From assembly GCA_019749895.1 (NCBI GenBank), contig JAIEPG010000003.1:288140-352139 (forward strand): a stretch of 64,000 nt of DNA, given 5' to 3'. The notes below the pieces were generated by a model. It was not told where the DNA came from. It did no database searches and saw nothing but the letters and a program-made list of their open reading frames with translations. The stretch's first letter is position 1, and each line of letters starts with the position of its first letter. The translations under genes were made by a program, and so were the position numbers. This DNA is from Candidatus Babeliales bacterium (GTDB lineage Bacteria; Babelota; Babeliae; Babelales; RVW-14). Positions 52,427 to 62,000 of the stretch are shown here, piece by piece.

Positions 52427-54191
52427 GCTTCTTCTTCTTTTTCTCAAACTGGATATCAAATAACTCAGCAACTTCCTTGACCGTGGTTGCATCTTGGGCC
52501 GATTTGTCTTCACGATAGCCCATAATCCGGGGAAAGCGCAGCGCGTAGCCAAGTTCTGTTTCGGTAGCACCGGCCTGATGCAACGGCGACTTGGTAATTT
52601 CGTCGGCCCGCACCAAGCACACCATTTTTGGCGATACCCAGACATCGGGATACAACTCTTTGGCACACTCAACATTTTTAGGCTTGTTTACAACGGCATT
52701 TTCATCACACATCTTTTTGTGCGCACGCCATTCATCGTCAGTCAAGCCGGTACCAATTTTGGCAATCGTTTCGTAACAATCATTCTTTTTGTTATAAACG
52801 CCCACCAAAAAAGCACCTATCCCAAACTTTGAGCGCTTACCATGCCCTGCGTAGTAACCCAAAATAACACAGTCCAGCGTGTCGCTGAGCGAACCAGATT
52901 CTTCACGCTTGAGCTTGATCCAATTAAAATTACGCTTGCCAGGCTGATAGATAGCATCGGGCCGCTTGACCACAACGCCTTCCAAACCAACGGTAATTGT
53001 TTGCTTGAAGTATTTTTCTAAATCTTGCGCCGAGTGCACTTTGTGCTCGGCAACTAAATGAATAACGCCTTCTTTTTCAACCTGCTTACTACTAAAAACT
53101 TTTTCCAAAATTGTACGACGCTGGGTATGCGGCTTTTCAAGCAGCGACTCACCATTCAAAAAAAGCGCATCAAACATATGCAACTGCAACGGAAACTCTT
53201 GCGCCGCTTCTTCAATGCCATGCTTGCGTTTGCGGCGCACCGTTTCTTGAAACGGCAAAAAGCTTTCAGTCTCTTCGTCGTAACAAATTGCCTCGCCCTC
53301 TCCCACAAAGCTGGTAACATCCAAATGTTTTACTGCCTCAAAAAGATCAGGGAACATGTCAGACATATCAATCAAGTTGCGTGAGAAAAAGTGAACCTGC
53401 ATGCCGTTACCACGCTTTTGCACGTGAACTTGCAAACGAAAACCATCCAGCTTGGGCTGCGCAATGCACGGCCCCAATTTTTTGACAATATCTTTGGACG
53501 TTGCCAAGCGCTCGGCTGCTGCCGGCCGAATTGGGATACCCGGCGTAATACCAATCTTACGCACACCTTCAATGCCCTCTTCTTTGAGCGTTTTAATAAT
53601 CAGGCCAATATCGGCAGAGACATTGTAAGCATCTTCAAGGTCGTGGCGCAACGACTTATCACCGGCCTCCATCCACGAAAAGGCATCGATCAGCGTCATG
53701 TCAGAAAAACCAAGCCGCAACTTGCCCAAAATAATGCGCATCACATATTTGCCCGAAATGGGGTCAATCGTACGCAAAAGCTCAAGTAAAAATTTATCTT
53801 TCTCGTCCTGCGAACCAGTGCCGGTAATATTTAAAAACTGGTGCAATTTTTTATCAATTTCGCGTAACGTTAAATCTTCTTTAAAGAGTGAGGCATGATG
53901 CGCTTTGGCAATAACCACCCCAACATCGCCATAACTACTTGCACGATTTTTGATAACCGTTTCGGTCTCTCCTAAAAGTTTTGCAACCACTTTGATAGCA
54001 CTTTTTTGCGCAAAGTTAAACTGCGTGCTTAGGTAGGGCGGGCGCAAACTACCAAGCGACAAATACGCAATAGTAGCCGCATCGGTCGGTGTTGCTTTTT
54101 TGAGTAGGCCTGCCAAGGCGTGAGTCATAACCAAACGAGACGACTCTTGCTCCAACTCATCAAACGTTTGAGCAACTTCACTAAATTTCAT
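52419..54191 (-). CDS. lig: ATP-dependent DNA ligase (archaeal/eukaryotic type)
   Basis: A 590-residue ligase. It has an N-terminal helical DNA-binding domain (1-190), the adenylation domain with nucleotidyl motif I KLDGFR (Lys247), later motifs (VGEGEAICYD, GLEGVVVKRPD, NWIKLKREE) and a C-terminal OB domain with VSPKMVCLVRADEI and ALRFPRI. This is the archaeal/eukaryotic Lig I-like plan, not the NAD-dependent LigA normal in bacteria, so it may add a repair ligase or replace LigA. It lies nine bp after plsY and overlaps the next small gene by eight bases. Confidence 0.93.
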   Translation of the reverse strand: MKFSEVAQTFDELEQESSRLVMTHALAGLLKKATPTDAATIAYLSLGSLRPPYLSTQFNFAQKSAIKVVAKLLGETETVIKNRASSYGDVGVVIAKAHHASLFKEDLTLREIDKKLHQFLNITGTGSQDEKDKFLLELLRTIDPISGKYVMRIILGKLRLGFSDMTLIDAFSWMEAGDKSLRHDLEDAYNVSADIGLIIKTLKEEGIEGVRKIGITPGIPIRPAAAERLATSKDIVKKLGPCIAQPKLDGFRLQVHVQKRGNGMQVHFFSRNLIDMSDMFPDLFEAVKHLDVTSFVGEGEAICYDEETESFLPFQETVRRKRKHGIEEAAQEFPLQLHMFDALFLNGESLLEKPHTQRRTILEKVFSSKQVEKEGVIHLVAEHKVHSAQDLEKYFKQTITVGLEGVVVKRPDAIYQPGKRNFNWIKLKREESGSLSDTLDCVILGYYAGHGKRSKFGIGAFLVGVYNKKNDCYETIAKIGTGLTDDEWRAHKKMCDENAVVNKPKNVECAKELYPDVWVSPKMVCLVRADEITKSPLHQAGATETELGYALRFPRIMGYREDKSAQDATTVKEVAELFDIQFEKKKKKHA

Positions 54192-54200
54192 AGCACACCC

Positions 54201-54809
54201 TTAGCGATTATGATTAAAAAATTGAGACAAATTGTTTTTGTGCCGCACCACAAGCCAACAACAAAGCACAACAAAAAAATAAAACATGAGGTCAATGTTG
54301 ACTAAAAGGCCATAGTACAACGTAAGCAGTACAATTGAACCAAGCGAGGCAATAAATGATTGCCGTGTGATAGCAAACAAACAAGCCCAGGCTACAACAA
54401 ATAAAACAACCAAATAAAGCGGTATCAAGTACAACAACGCGCCAAGTGCTGTTGCCACACCCTTGCCACCTTTAAAGCGCAAAAATATTGAGCAGGCATT
54501 ACCAAACAAGAGCGCTGCCGCACACAACACCAAATAGTTTTGGTTGAACATAACCCCTTGACTGCGCAGCACAAGATCGGCAACAAACATTACTAGAAAG
54601 GCTTTGAGTGCATCAAAAAAGAGAATAAGAAAAAAGAAATTAATATTGCCCAAAACGCGCGCAACGTTAGTGGCACCAATATTGCCCGAACCATGCTGCG
54701 TAATGTCGATCTTAAAAAAAAACCGGCACAGTAAGTAGCCAGAAGGAATAGAACCCACTAAATAAGCAAAAATTAGTAATGGACACACAACAACCATTAT
54801 CATCTTCAA
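54201..54809 (-). CDS. plsY: Acyl-phosphate:glycerol-3-phosphate acyltransferase PlsY
   Basis: A 202-residue integral membrane enzyme with about five helices. PlsY transfers an acyl group from acyl-phosphate to glycerol-3-phosphate, the first step of phospholipid synthesis. Motifs GSIPSGYLLCRFF, HGSGNIGATNVARVLG and RFKGGKGVATALGALL are intact. It is the first gene of a leftward run with the ligase. An intrinsic terminator for the tRNA-Met gene lies 25 bp upstream. Confidence 0.95.
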   Translation of the reverse strand: MKMIMVVVCPLLIFAYLVGSIPSGYLLCRFFFKIDITQHGSGNIGATNVARVLGNINFFFLILFFDALKAFLVMFVADLVLRSQGVMFNQNYLVLCAAALLFGNACSIFLRFKGGKGVATALGALLYLIPLYLVVLFVVAWACLFAITRQSFIASLGSIVLLTLYYGLLVNIDLMFYFFVVLCCWLVVRHKNNLSQFFNHNR

Positions 54810-54831
54810 ACCTCACGTTATAAAAAAACAT

Positions 54832-54870
54832 AAAAAAAAGCCGCACATCTTTTTAAAGATGAACGGCTTT
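54832..54870 (-). terminator. Intrinsic terminator after tRNA-Met
   Basis: AAAGCCG (54838-54844) pairs with CGGCTTT (54864-54870), and an inner CATCTTT/AAAGATG stem stacks within; a run of eight T follows on the minus strand. Confidence 0.85.
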
Positions 54871-54893
54871 AAACCTTTTAGTGCATGAATCTG

Positions 54894-54970
54894 TGGTAGC
54901 GGCGCAGGGATTCGAACCCCGGACCTACGGATTATGATTCCGCCGCTCTAACCAACTGAGCTACGCCGCC
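54894..54970 (-). tRNA. tRNA-Met or tRNA-Ile2 (anticodon CAT)
   Basis: A 77-nt cloverleaf with encoded CCA. Acceptor GGCGGCG pairs with CGCCGCT (one G-T pair). The anticodon loop ATCATAA gives CAT. Elongator Met is likely; a lysidine-modified Ile2 cannot be excluded without tilS data. It is not an initiator type, since it lacks the three G-C pairs of the initiator anticodon stem. Confidence 0.92.
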
Positions 54971-55022
54971 ATGCAATTAAAAATTTCACGTTAAACTCTT
55001 ATCACGCTATAAAATTTTATTA

Positions 55023-56666
55023 CTAAAATCTTATGGAACGAACACCCATTCTGTCCATGGTAAATGAAAAGAGCGATTTCAAAAAGTACACGCCTGAAAG
55101 GATTGTAGCAACAATACCCATCATAAGCGTTACAGCAAAGCCCTTAATGGCAGGCCCGCCGAAGTAAAACAACACCGCACCAGTTAAGAATGTGGTAATG
55201 TTTGAGTCAAGGATAACCGGCATTACGCCTTTAAAACCATTGTCTATTGCAACACGAAGAGGAACACCCGCTGCAATATGCTCACGAATATTTTCGTAAA
55301 TCAATATTGAAGCGTCAATACCCATCCCAATCGATACCACCATGCCGGCAATACCAGGCAAGGTTAAGGTCGCGTTGAAGTATGACAAGAACAATAAAAT
55401 CAGGAACAAATTTAACATCAACGCAAATACTGCAAAGAGCCCAGGAATCTTGTAGTAGAATATACTAAAAACAAACAATAAAAGCAACGCCACCAAACAA
55501 GAAAATATACCTTTATGCACAGAATCTTGTCCCAACTTTGCACCAACACGGTTCTCTTGTTCAAACTTGAGCGGCGCAACCAATGAACCAGAGCGCAAAA
55601 CGATCGACAAATCGAGCGCTTCTTTTTGTGACGCAATGTTGGTAATGCTTGCTTTACCGCCAGGAATGGCACCTTGAATAACCGGATCTGAGAACATAAC
55701 ATTGTCAATTACAATGCCCAAGTGCTTGCCAACATTGTTTGATGTAATATCAGCAAATTCATCAGCACCAACACTGTCTAAAACAAAGCCAACTTGCGCT
55801 TTGCCGTACTGGTCAAACTCAACGCGAGAATCGGTAATGTGCTCGCCAGTCATGTCAGGAAAGGCTGAAACCAAGAAATAACGACGTGGTTCACCTTCAT
55901 CAGAGCGACCAGGAACAATCATTTTATCTTGTGGCAAATCGCCATCAAATTTATCAAGCAACGTTTCTGCTTTTGCAGCACTTTCTTCAACTAATTTAAG
56001 TTCCAAATGTGCAGTCTTTTGTACAATTGCTTTAACACGGTCAGGGTCATCAAGGCCTGGCAGCTGTACCACCACTTGGCGTGCGCCATGCTGTTGTACC
56101 AAGTTTCCTTCAACGCCGTAGTTGCCCAAACGCGTAGAAAGTACGTTAACTGCCTGCTCAACGGCACCAACGCGCAAAGCGCTGTCGATATCGCTGGTCA
56201 AGGTTGCGCGTACCACAACACCAGAACGTTTAACATTCAAGATAGTGCCACGATGTTCTTTAATAATGTTGAAGCATGATTTTGCAACTTCTTCGTCAGC
56301 AAATATCAGCTCAAGCGCGCCATCGTTAAAGGTCTTTGAGGTTGGCAATGTTTTTAAACCCTTGCTGGTCAGCAATTGGTCAAGAGATCTATTTTCTAAC
56401 GCTAAGCGATTTTCAAGTGCCTTTTCAACTTCAACACCCAAAACAAGATACGTACCACCGGCAATATCAATACCTTTATTGATACCGGCCAAGCGCATAG
56501 AACCAAGCATTTTTTTGAAATAGCCAGTAAACGAACTTTCCTGCTTTGCTTCACGCATCGCTTTTTCATCGAAAGAAACCATGAAATAAGTTCCGCCAAT
56601 CATAACAAGAACCCAGAACATGACTGGAGCAAATAGTAATCTGACTAAACCTGATTGAGCGCTCAT
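55023..56666 (-). CDS. secD: Protein translocase subunit SecD
   Basis: A 547-residue SecD, part of the SecDF complex that uses the proton gradient to help pull proteins through SecYEG. It has a first membrane helix, a large periplasmic domain (GIDIAGGTYLVLGVEV, LSTRLGNYGVEG, QLPGLDDPDRVKAIV) and a C-terminal membrane half with MVVSIGMGIDASILIYENIREH and IAFDGGFKGVMPVILDS-type RND motifs. SecF is not fused and not adjacent (a tRNA follows), unlike most secDF operons. Its presence suits a genome with many exported proteins. Confidence 0.93.
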   Translation of the reverse strand: MSAQSGLVRLLFAPVMFWVLVMIGGTYFMVSFDEKAMREAKQESSFTGYFKKMLGSMRLAGINKGIDIAGGTYLVLGVEVEKALENRLALENRSLDQLLTSKGLKTLPTSKTFNDGALELIFADEEVAKSCFNIIKEHRGTILNVKRSGVVVRATLTSDIDSALRVGAVEQAVNVLSTRLGNYGVEGNLVQQHGARQVVVQLPGLDDPDRVKAIVQKTAHLELKLVEESAAKAETLLDKFDGDLPQDKMIVPGRSDEGEPRRYFLVSAFPDMTGEHITDSRVEFDQYGKAQVGFVLDSVGADEFADITSNNVGKHLGIVIDNVMFSDPVIQGAIPGGKASITNIASQKEALDLSIVLRSGSLVAPLKFEQENRVGAKLGQDSVHKGIFSCLVALLLLFVFSIFYYKIPGLFAVFALMLNLFLILLFLSYFNATLTLPGIAGMVVSIGMGIDASILIYENIREHIAAGVPLRVAIDNGFKGVMPVILDSNITTFLTGAVLFYFGGPAIKGFAVTLMMGIVATILSGVYFLKSLFSFTMDRMGVRSIRF

Positions 56667-56795
56667 ACGTATCTCCTAAAAAGGTTAATCTACTCTCTCT
56701 GACTTATGATGATTCTGTCCGTCTACGCTTTGCTTCGACGCGACATCCGCTTTTGCTAAAGCTACGCCGGACACGCAAGATGAGCGGGAAGGGCG

Positions 56796-56832
56796 TCCTT
56801 CGAGACGCAACTAAAGTTGCTCCTCAGGATGA
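56796..56832. repeat. Short copy of the dispersed GC-rich element
   Basis: TCCTTCGAGACGC, a GCAAC-TAAA-GTTGC hairpin and GCTCCTCAGGATGAG follow one another. The first and last parts match the ends of the 202-bp element at 49554, so this appears to be a shorter member of the same family. It lies between secD and tRNA-Leu. Confidence 0.65.
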
Positions 56833-56900
56833 GCGGACTAACTTTTCACGTATATTTCATTAAAAAAAAGGGGCCTGCCAGTCGTAGCCTTGGCGAAGAC

Positions 56901-56987
56901 TGGTGCCGAGAAGGAGACTCGAACTCCTATGGGGTTTCCCCCGCTGCCCCCTTAAAGCAGTGTGTCTACCAATTTCACCATCTCGGC
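56901..56987 (-). tRNA. tRNA-Leu (anticodon TAA)
   Basis: An 87-nt class II tRNA with encoded CCA. Acceptor GCCGAGA pairs with TCTCGGC, the anticodon loop TTTAAGG reads TAA, and the long variable arm (GGGG-GAAA-CCCC type) is typical of Leu. It stands alone on the minus strand upstream of secD. Confidence 0.96.
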
Positions 56988-57204
56988 ATATATTTCAGAG
57001 CAATTTCAATGCAAAAACTGCAGTGATAAGGTATCAAAGAAAAGAACACTTCGCAACTGTTTTTCATCAAAAAAGATAACTTTTTCTTTTTAGGCGCCCT
57101 TTTTCCCGATTAATCAACAAAATTGTTGCACTGGCTGAAAAGTTTTTTATAGCTTTAAAACAGATATTTTTTTAATAAAACGCAAAATTATTTGGGGAAT
57201 TTTT

Positions 57205-59043
57205 ATGAAAATAATGAAATTTTTGTCTGTGCTTGCGCTGGCCTTTTCCCTATCCCTCACTGCACAACTGAACGCAGCAGCAGGTCCACTGTTTCACTTG
57301 CAACAGGGCTTAACAGCGCTGAAAAGCAAGCTGGCCCAGCTTGGCGAAGCACTTGATAACCTTGCAAACCCAATGATAAAAGCCGAGGATCTTATTACTA
57401 ATCGCTCGTTTGCGGGGATTAATTATAACAAGTTAACGCTTAAAACATTACAAAATTTTCAAACAAAACTAACAGAAGTACAACAAATAATTAACACTAA
57501 AGATTACGATTCAACTAATCCTGTTTGGACAAAAATTATAACACTCTGGGCAAATGAAGAGGGCATCAAATCAAGCAAGATCATCAAGAATCTGAAAGGT
57601 GCCCAAGATTGGTATTCAGACAATGATATTCTCTTAAATTTAAACCTGGCACTCAACGAAACAAACACAGAACTTACAAAACGTGCAACCCCACCAACAG
57701 CGACCGGGAGCAGTGGCGCAACGACCGGCGGCACAACAGGAACAGGAAGTGGCGCAGCAACAGGAACAGGAAGTGGAAGTGGTGGCGGAGGCGGTTCAAC
57801 AACAACCTCAGTTTCAAATCTGACCCTACACGAACGCGGACTACTCGAAGCAAAATTTAGACAAAGGGTAAAGTTAGAAGACATAAGTCGCTACCTAGAT
57901 AGCTTTACAGATCAAACCCTGCAAGGAATTAAAGACCTTCATGTACTAGGAAACTTACAAACAAATTTAATTCGCTTGAATACAAAAAATCCAAGCAACA
58001 TACAAATAACCGACTACTTAACAAAAGTCCAAACCAGAATGTACAATTACCTGTCAACACAAAACTTAAAAAGTACCGATTTAAAAACACTTGAATCATT
58101 AAAAACTCATCTGGAAACATTACAAGAATCTACACTAATACCAACTCTTCAACCCGGCATTCAAACCCTGCTTACAACAATTGAAACCAAAATATACAAA
58201 AATCTATCAAAACAAAACTTGGACACTACTAGCCTAACAACATTGCAAACATTAAAAATCCATCTTGAAAAATTGAAGAATTCTAGATTAATACCAACGC
58301 TCCAGCCTAGTATCCAAACATTACTTACAACAATTGAAACTAAAATAACAGCTGCGTCAGTATCAACCGGCCGAACAATTCAAACATCCAAAGATACCAT
58401 TGATAATCTTTGCACAACAATAAACAGTAACGTTGCCTTCAGCAGCACAAACCTTGATGGTGGCCCCCATAGCTTTTTTGTTAAAAATAAAAACAAAATT
58501 TATTCTCTTCAAGAAATTGCAAACAAACAAGCGACCGATGGTTCAGACCTATCAACAGTCTTCAATTATTTCGTACAACAGGTAAAAACACTTAATTTAA
58601 CAAAAGCTCAATTAGAGAACATTTTTGGACATGCCCCACAAGAAATTAAAGAGGGCTTAGGCATGGTGGCCTCAGCTGACGACGTGAAAGCAGCACAAGA
58701 AAAAGAAGAGCTCGGCAAGTTAAGGCGCACAATAAAAGGATTAAACGATTTCTTCGCTAAGCCTATAAAATTAAAAATGGAGCAAGGAAAGGACCTGGCA
58801 GGATTCGAAAAAGGCAAACTCAAAAATCCTTACCTGAATGACTGCGACACATCAATAAATTATTTCGAAACAAACCAACCAGTCCACAATGCTTCTGACG
58901 TAACGCCAGAAATGGCAAGACTCAAAACGTTACTTGAAAGCATAAAAACGTATCTTAAATCAAAAGAGACTATACCAGCGCTTCAAACAACCTGTGAAGA
59001 TTTTATTACGCAAATTGATCCATTAATTAACAAGCTTCCCTAG
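57205..59043 (+). CDS. Large secreted protein with shared post-signal segment and 51-residue repeats
   Basis: A 612-residue protein; GGGG lies upstream of the ATG. Signal peptide to about 26 (NAAA). Residues 27-51 (GPLFHLQQGLTALKSKLAQL and GEAL) are almost identical in the next gene. A Gly/Thr/Ser linker (162-202) leads to three repeats of about 51 residues (230-279, 280-330, 331-381; consensus YxxLSxQNLxxxxLxTL and LIPTLQPxIQTLL). The rest is helical, unrecognised. Spacing to the next gene and an equal AAAAATTTAAGGAG leader show duplication. It is probably exported; the role is unknown. Confidence 0.78.
   Translation: MKIMKFLSVLALAFSLSLTAQLNAAAGPLFHLQQGLTALKSKLAQLGEALDNLANPMIKAEDLITNRSFAGINYNKLTLKTLQNFQTKLTEVQQIINTKDYDSTNPVWTKIITLWANEEGIKSSKIIKNLKGAQDWYSDNDILLNLNLALNETNTELTKRATPPTATGSSGATTGGTTGTGSGAATGTGSGSGGGGGSTTTSVSNLTLHERGLLEAKFRQRVKLEDISRYLDSFTDQTLQGIKDLHVLGNLQTNLIRLNTKNPSNIQITDYLTKVQTRMYNYLSTQNLKSTDLKTLESLKTHLETLQESTLIPTLQPGIQTLLTTIETKIYKNLSKQNLDTTSLTTLQTLKIHLEKLKNSRLIPTLQPSIQTLLTTIETKITAASVSTGRTIQTSKDTIDNLCTTINSNVAFSSTNLDGGPHSFFVKNKNKIYSLQEIANKQATDGSDLSTVFNYFVQQVKTLNLTKAQLENIFGHAPQEIKEGLGMVASADDVKAAQEKEELGKLRRTIKGLNDFFAKPIKLKMEQGKDLAGFEKGKLKNPYLNDCDTSINYFETNQPVHNASDVTPEMARLKTLLESIKTYLKSKETIPALQTTCEDFITQIDPLINKLP
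58042..58347 (+). repeat. Tandem 153-bp repeats coding 51-residue units
   Basis: Residues 280-330 and 331-381 of the secreted protein align along their whole length (for example LIPTLQPGIQTLLTTIETKI and LIPTLQPSIQTLLTTIETKI). A third, more diverged unit precedes them (230-279). Confidence 0.85.
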
Positions 59044-59074
59044 CAGTTCATAAAAATTTAAGGAGCTGAAAAGA

Positions 59075-62000
59075 ATGAAAAGAAATAACGTTATAGCGCT
59101 CATCAGTTTGGCAGCACTGTTGCAAGCGACGCCGCTAAACGCAGCAGCAGGCCCACTGTTTCAATTACAACAGGGCTTAACCGCACTTAAAAGTAAGCTT
59201 GCCCAGCTCGGTGAAGCGCTCAATGATATTACCAACCCACCAGTTGTACCGCCAATAACACCGGCAGAAATAACCAAATTAGACGCTATACAGACAGCCC
59301 TAGCAACAAAAATAACGGCTGCAGCAACAGCACCAGCAACCTCAAAAACGCCTGAAACTATTATCACTGAAGCACGAACTAGATTTGAAAATTTTGTTAC
59401 ACAGGCAATACAGAAATTTAATGCAGCCACAACAGCAGATCCTGATTTATCTAAAAATAACCCACAAGAATTCCAAGATCTGGAATACTATGCAGAACTC
59501 AACCCAACCAGCATGAGACAATATACAGCTCAGTATATTGACCCAAATAAGCTCAACAATAAAGAATTGTCAGACCTCAAGACTGACTTGGAAGCGGCAG
59601 ACAAGGCTCTAAAGGCCCTAGCTGCTGGAACACCATACTCTACTAATGCCTTTTGGGACGCCATTACCAGTCCAAGAACAAAGACGGATATTGAAGGTGA
59701 TTATGAACTTCCCGATGATGTAAAAAATTTTTTAACACGCGTAACCAATACGCTTAATTCAAAAATAATACCAAAAACAGAGTTGCCTCGTTACGTCGCT
59801 AAAAACCTTGCATTCTTGGCCATACTTTATCTGGAACGCGGCGGGCTTGAAGGCACAGCAGTAGATACTTTTGTACAATTGCCAGCAGAATATCAAAGCT
59901 TAGATCAAGCAACACAAGAACAAATAGCACAAGATGCGTGGAGCCTACTCATGGCACAAGAACACGACATGATTGCTCAATGTCTAACGCTGAGCAATCA
60001 TGCTTCAGGCAGTACACAAACTTTTTTGCAAGCAAGAATTAGAACGCTTATCAATGCAGCAAGCAGCGGGGCAACAGGAAAAGCAACACCTGAAGAGATC
60101 CGAGCTTTTTATAAACACACATTAAGCGCTTACAACAAACCAACAACAACAAAATTAGAAACCTTTTATGCCTCGGTACCACCAATTTACTCTGCTGGCT
60201 TTCTCTATATTTTTGCCAAAAACAAAGACAAATTAGAAAGAATATTAAAAGATCAAGATGCAAACACACAAAACCGCTTAAAAAACCTATTTGATGATAT
60301 AAACTTTAATTTTGAAATACATCAATTTGTTAGTAAAAAACCAGACAGTTCTGTTTGGGCAAAAATCAAGCCAGCAACTAGCACCGGCACACCATCAACA
60401 CAGCCTGGACCAAAGACAACAGGAACCACAACTCACCTGCCACCTGCTTTAAGCATCAAACTAAGTGGAGGAAAAGCTAAGTATGCTGATATACAAAACT
60501 TAGACATAAACACTTTGCACGCTTCAATAAAAGAGCTAAAAAATATACTTTCTCTCCTGAAAAAAGAAAATCATAAACGATCAAAACCAGCATTAGAAAC
60601 AAAAATAACGAATCTAAAAACCAAAATAGCCGCACTAGAAAGCGCAGAAAAAGCAGCCCAGGCGCTCAAAGACAGTGCGAATGCAGGCCAATTACTTGCG
60701 CAACAACAACAAGAAGCTACAGATCTTGCTGAGCTAGACGGTATAATAACCACTATAAAATCAACAGAATTTTTACCAACTGACCCAACGCGTTTTTATA
60801 CCCTTCTGAACCAGTACATGGCAACCAGAGGAATGGCGTTTTTTCAAGCTATGAGCAAAAAAATTATTGATCAGATTCCAAACGATAGCACTATTAACAG
60901 CTTTCCAACTATCAAAACAAACAAAACAGAAATCGCTAGATTAGAACAATCAACCGACAACATAATCAAAAAAATCAACGCCAATGATCTCAGCACCATA
61001 ACCCTCACACAAAAAGAAAAAGAAGATCTTAACAATATCTCCCTATACCAATGCCTGCTAGAAGATTTTAACAATGAAACATCAAAAAAAATGCAAGCTA
61101 TAAAGATAAAGGGCTTATTAGGACAACCAACTCTTTTTAACTATTTCCCGCTAAAGCTCCAAAAGATCATTACCACACTTGCACCAGCAGGCTCTTCAGG
61201 GTCTTCAGGCACAGGCGGCAGCACAAGCACACCTGCCTTTGATCCAAGCACCCTACCTGCTCGAAAAGATCCAAAAGTTGCCACCGCTAAAACCTTGACC
61301 GACTGGACAACGCGCTGCTTTAGTGCACTGCCTGAATACAATTGCTCGTCGGAACAAGATGCCCACACAGCAACTGACTTAAGAGATGTTTATCGAACGG
61401 CGTTAACCGACGACCAATTTGTTAAGATCATGAAAAAATTTGTTACCAAAAGTAAAACAACTTTGCAACACGCTGATGCAGAGTGGGTTAATGGCGCTAC
61501 CGAAAAGCCACATGATGATTTCTTTGATTTAAATAAAACAATGAACGAATTTGATCTGGCTTACATCCAAAAATTGGTTATCCCTGCCGACAATAAAGTA
61601 TGCTTTATGGGCGACTACCACGGCAGCGTGCATTCGCTCTTGCGCAATTTGTGGCGCTTGGTTCTGCAAGGTTACTTGAAAGATGACTTCAAGCTAACCG
61701 ACAAATTTCATCTTATTTTCTTGGGCGATTTTGTAGACCGTGGCCGCTACGGCGCAGAAGTGTGGTACACCCTCATGAAGCTCAAACTTGCAAACTGGGA
61801 CCACGTACATTTGCTGCGCGGCAACCATGAAACGGAAGATATAAGTAAGCGATACGGATTTTTAGGTTGGGCAAACTCTAAAGAACGTGGCGAAGTTTAT
61901 AATAAATTCACCGCAGAAGAAGTAGATATCTCTAGGCAAATTTTGCGTCTCTACAACTACTTGCCATTTGCGTTGTTTTTAAGCGCCGACGGCAACGAAT

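Noticed and set aside
52427..52675. N-terminal extension of small-protein cluster member 1
   Set aside because: It is the DNA ligase C-terminal coding region in another frame; the signal peptide begins at 52426.
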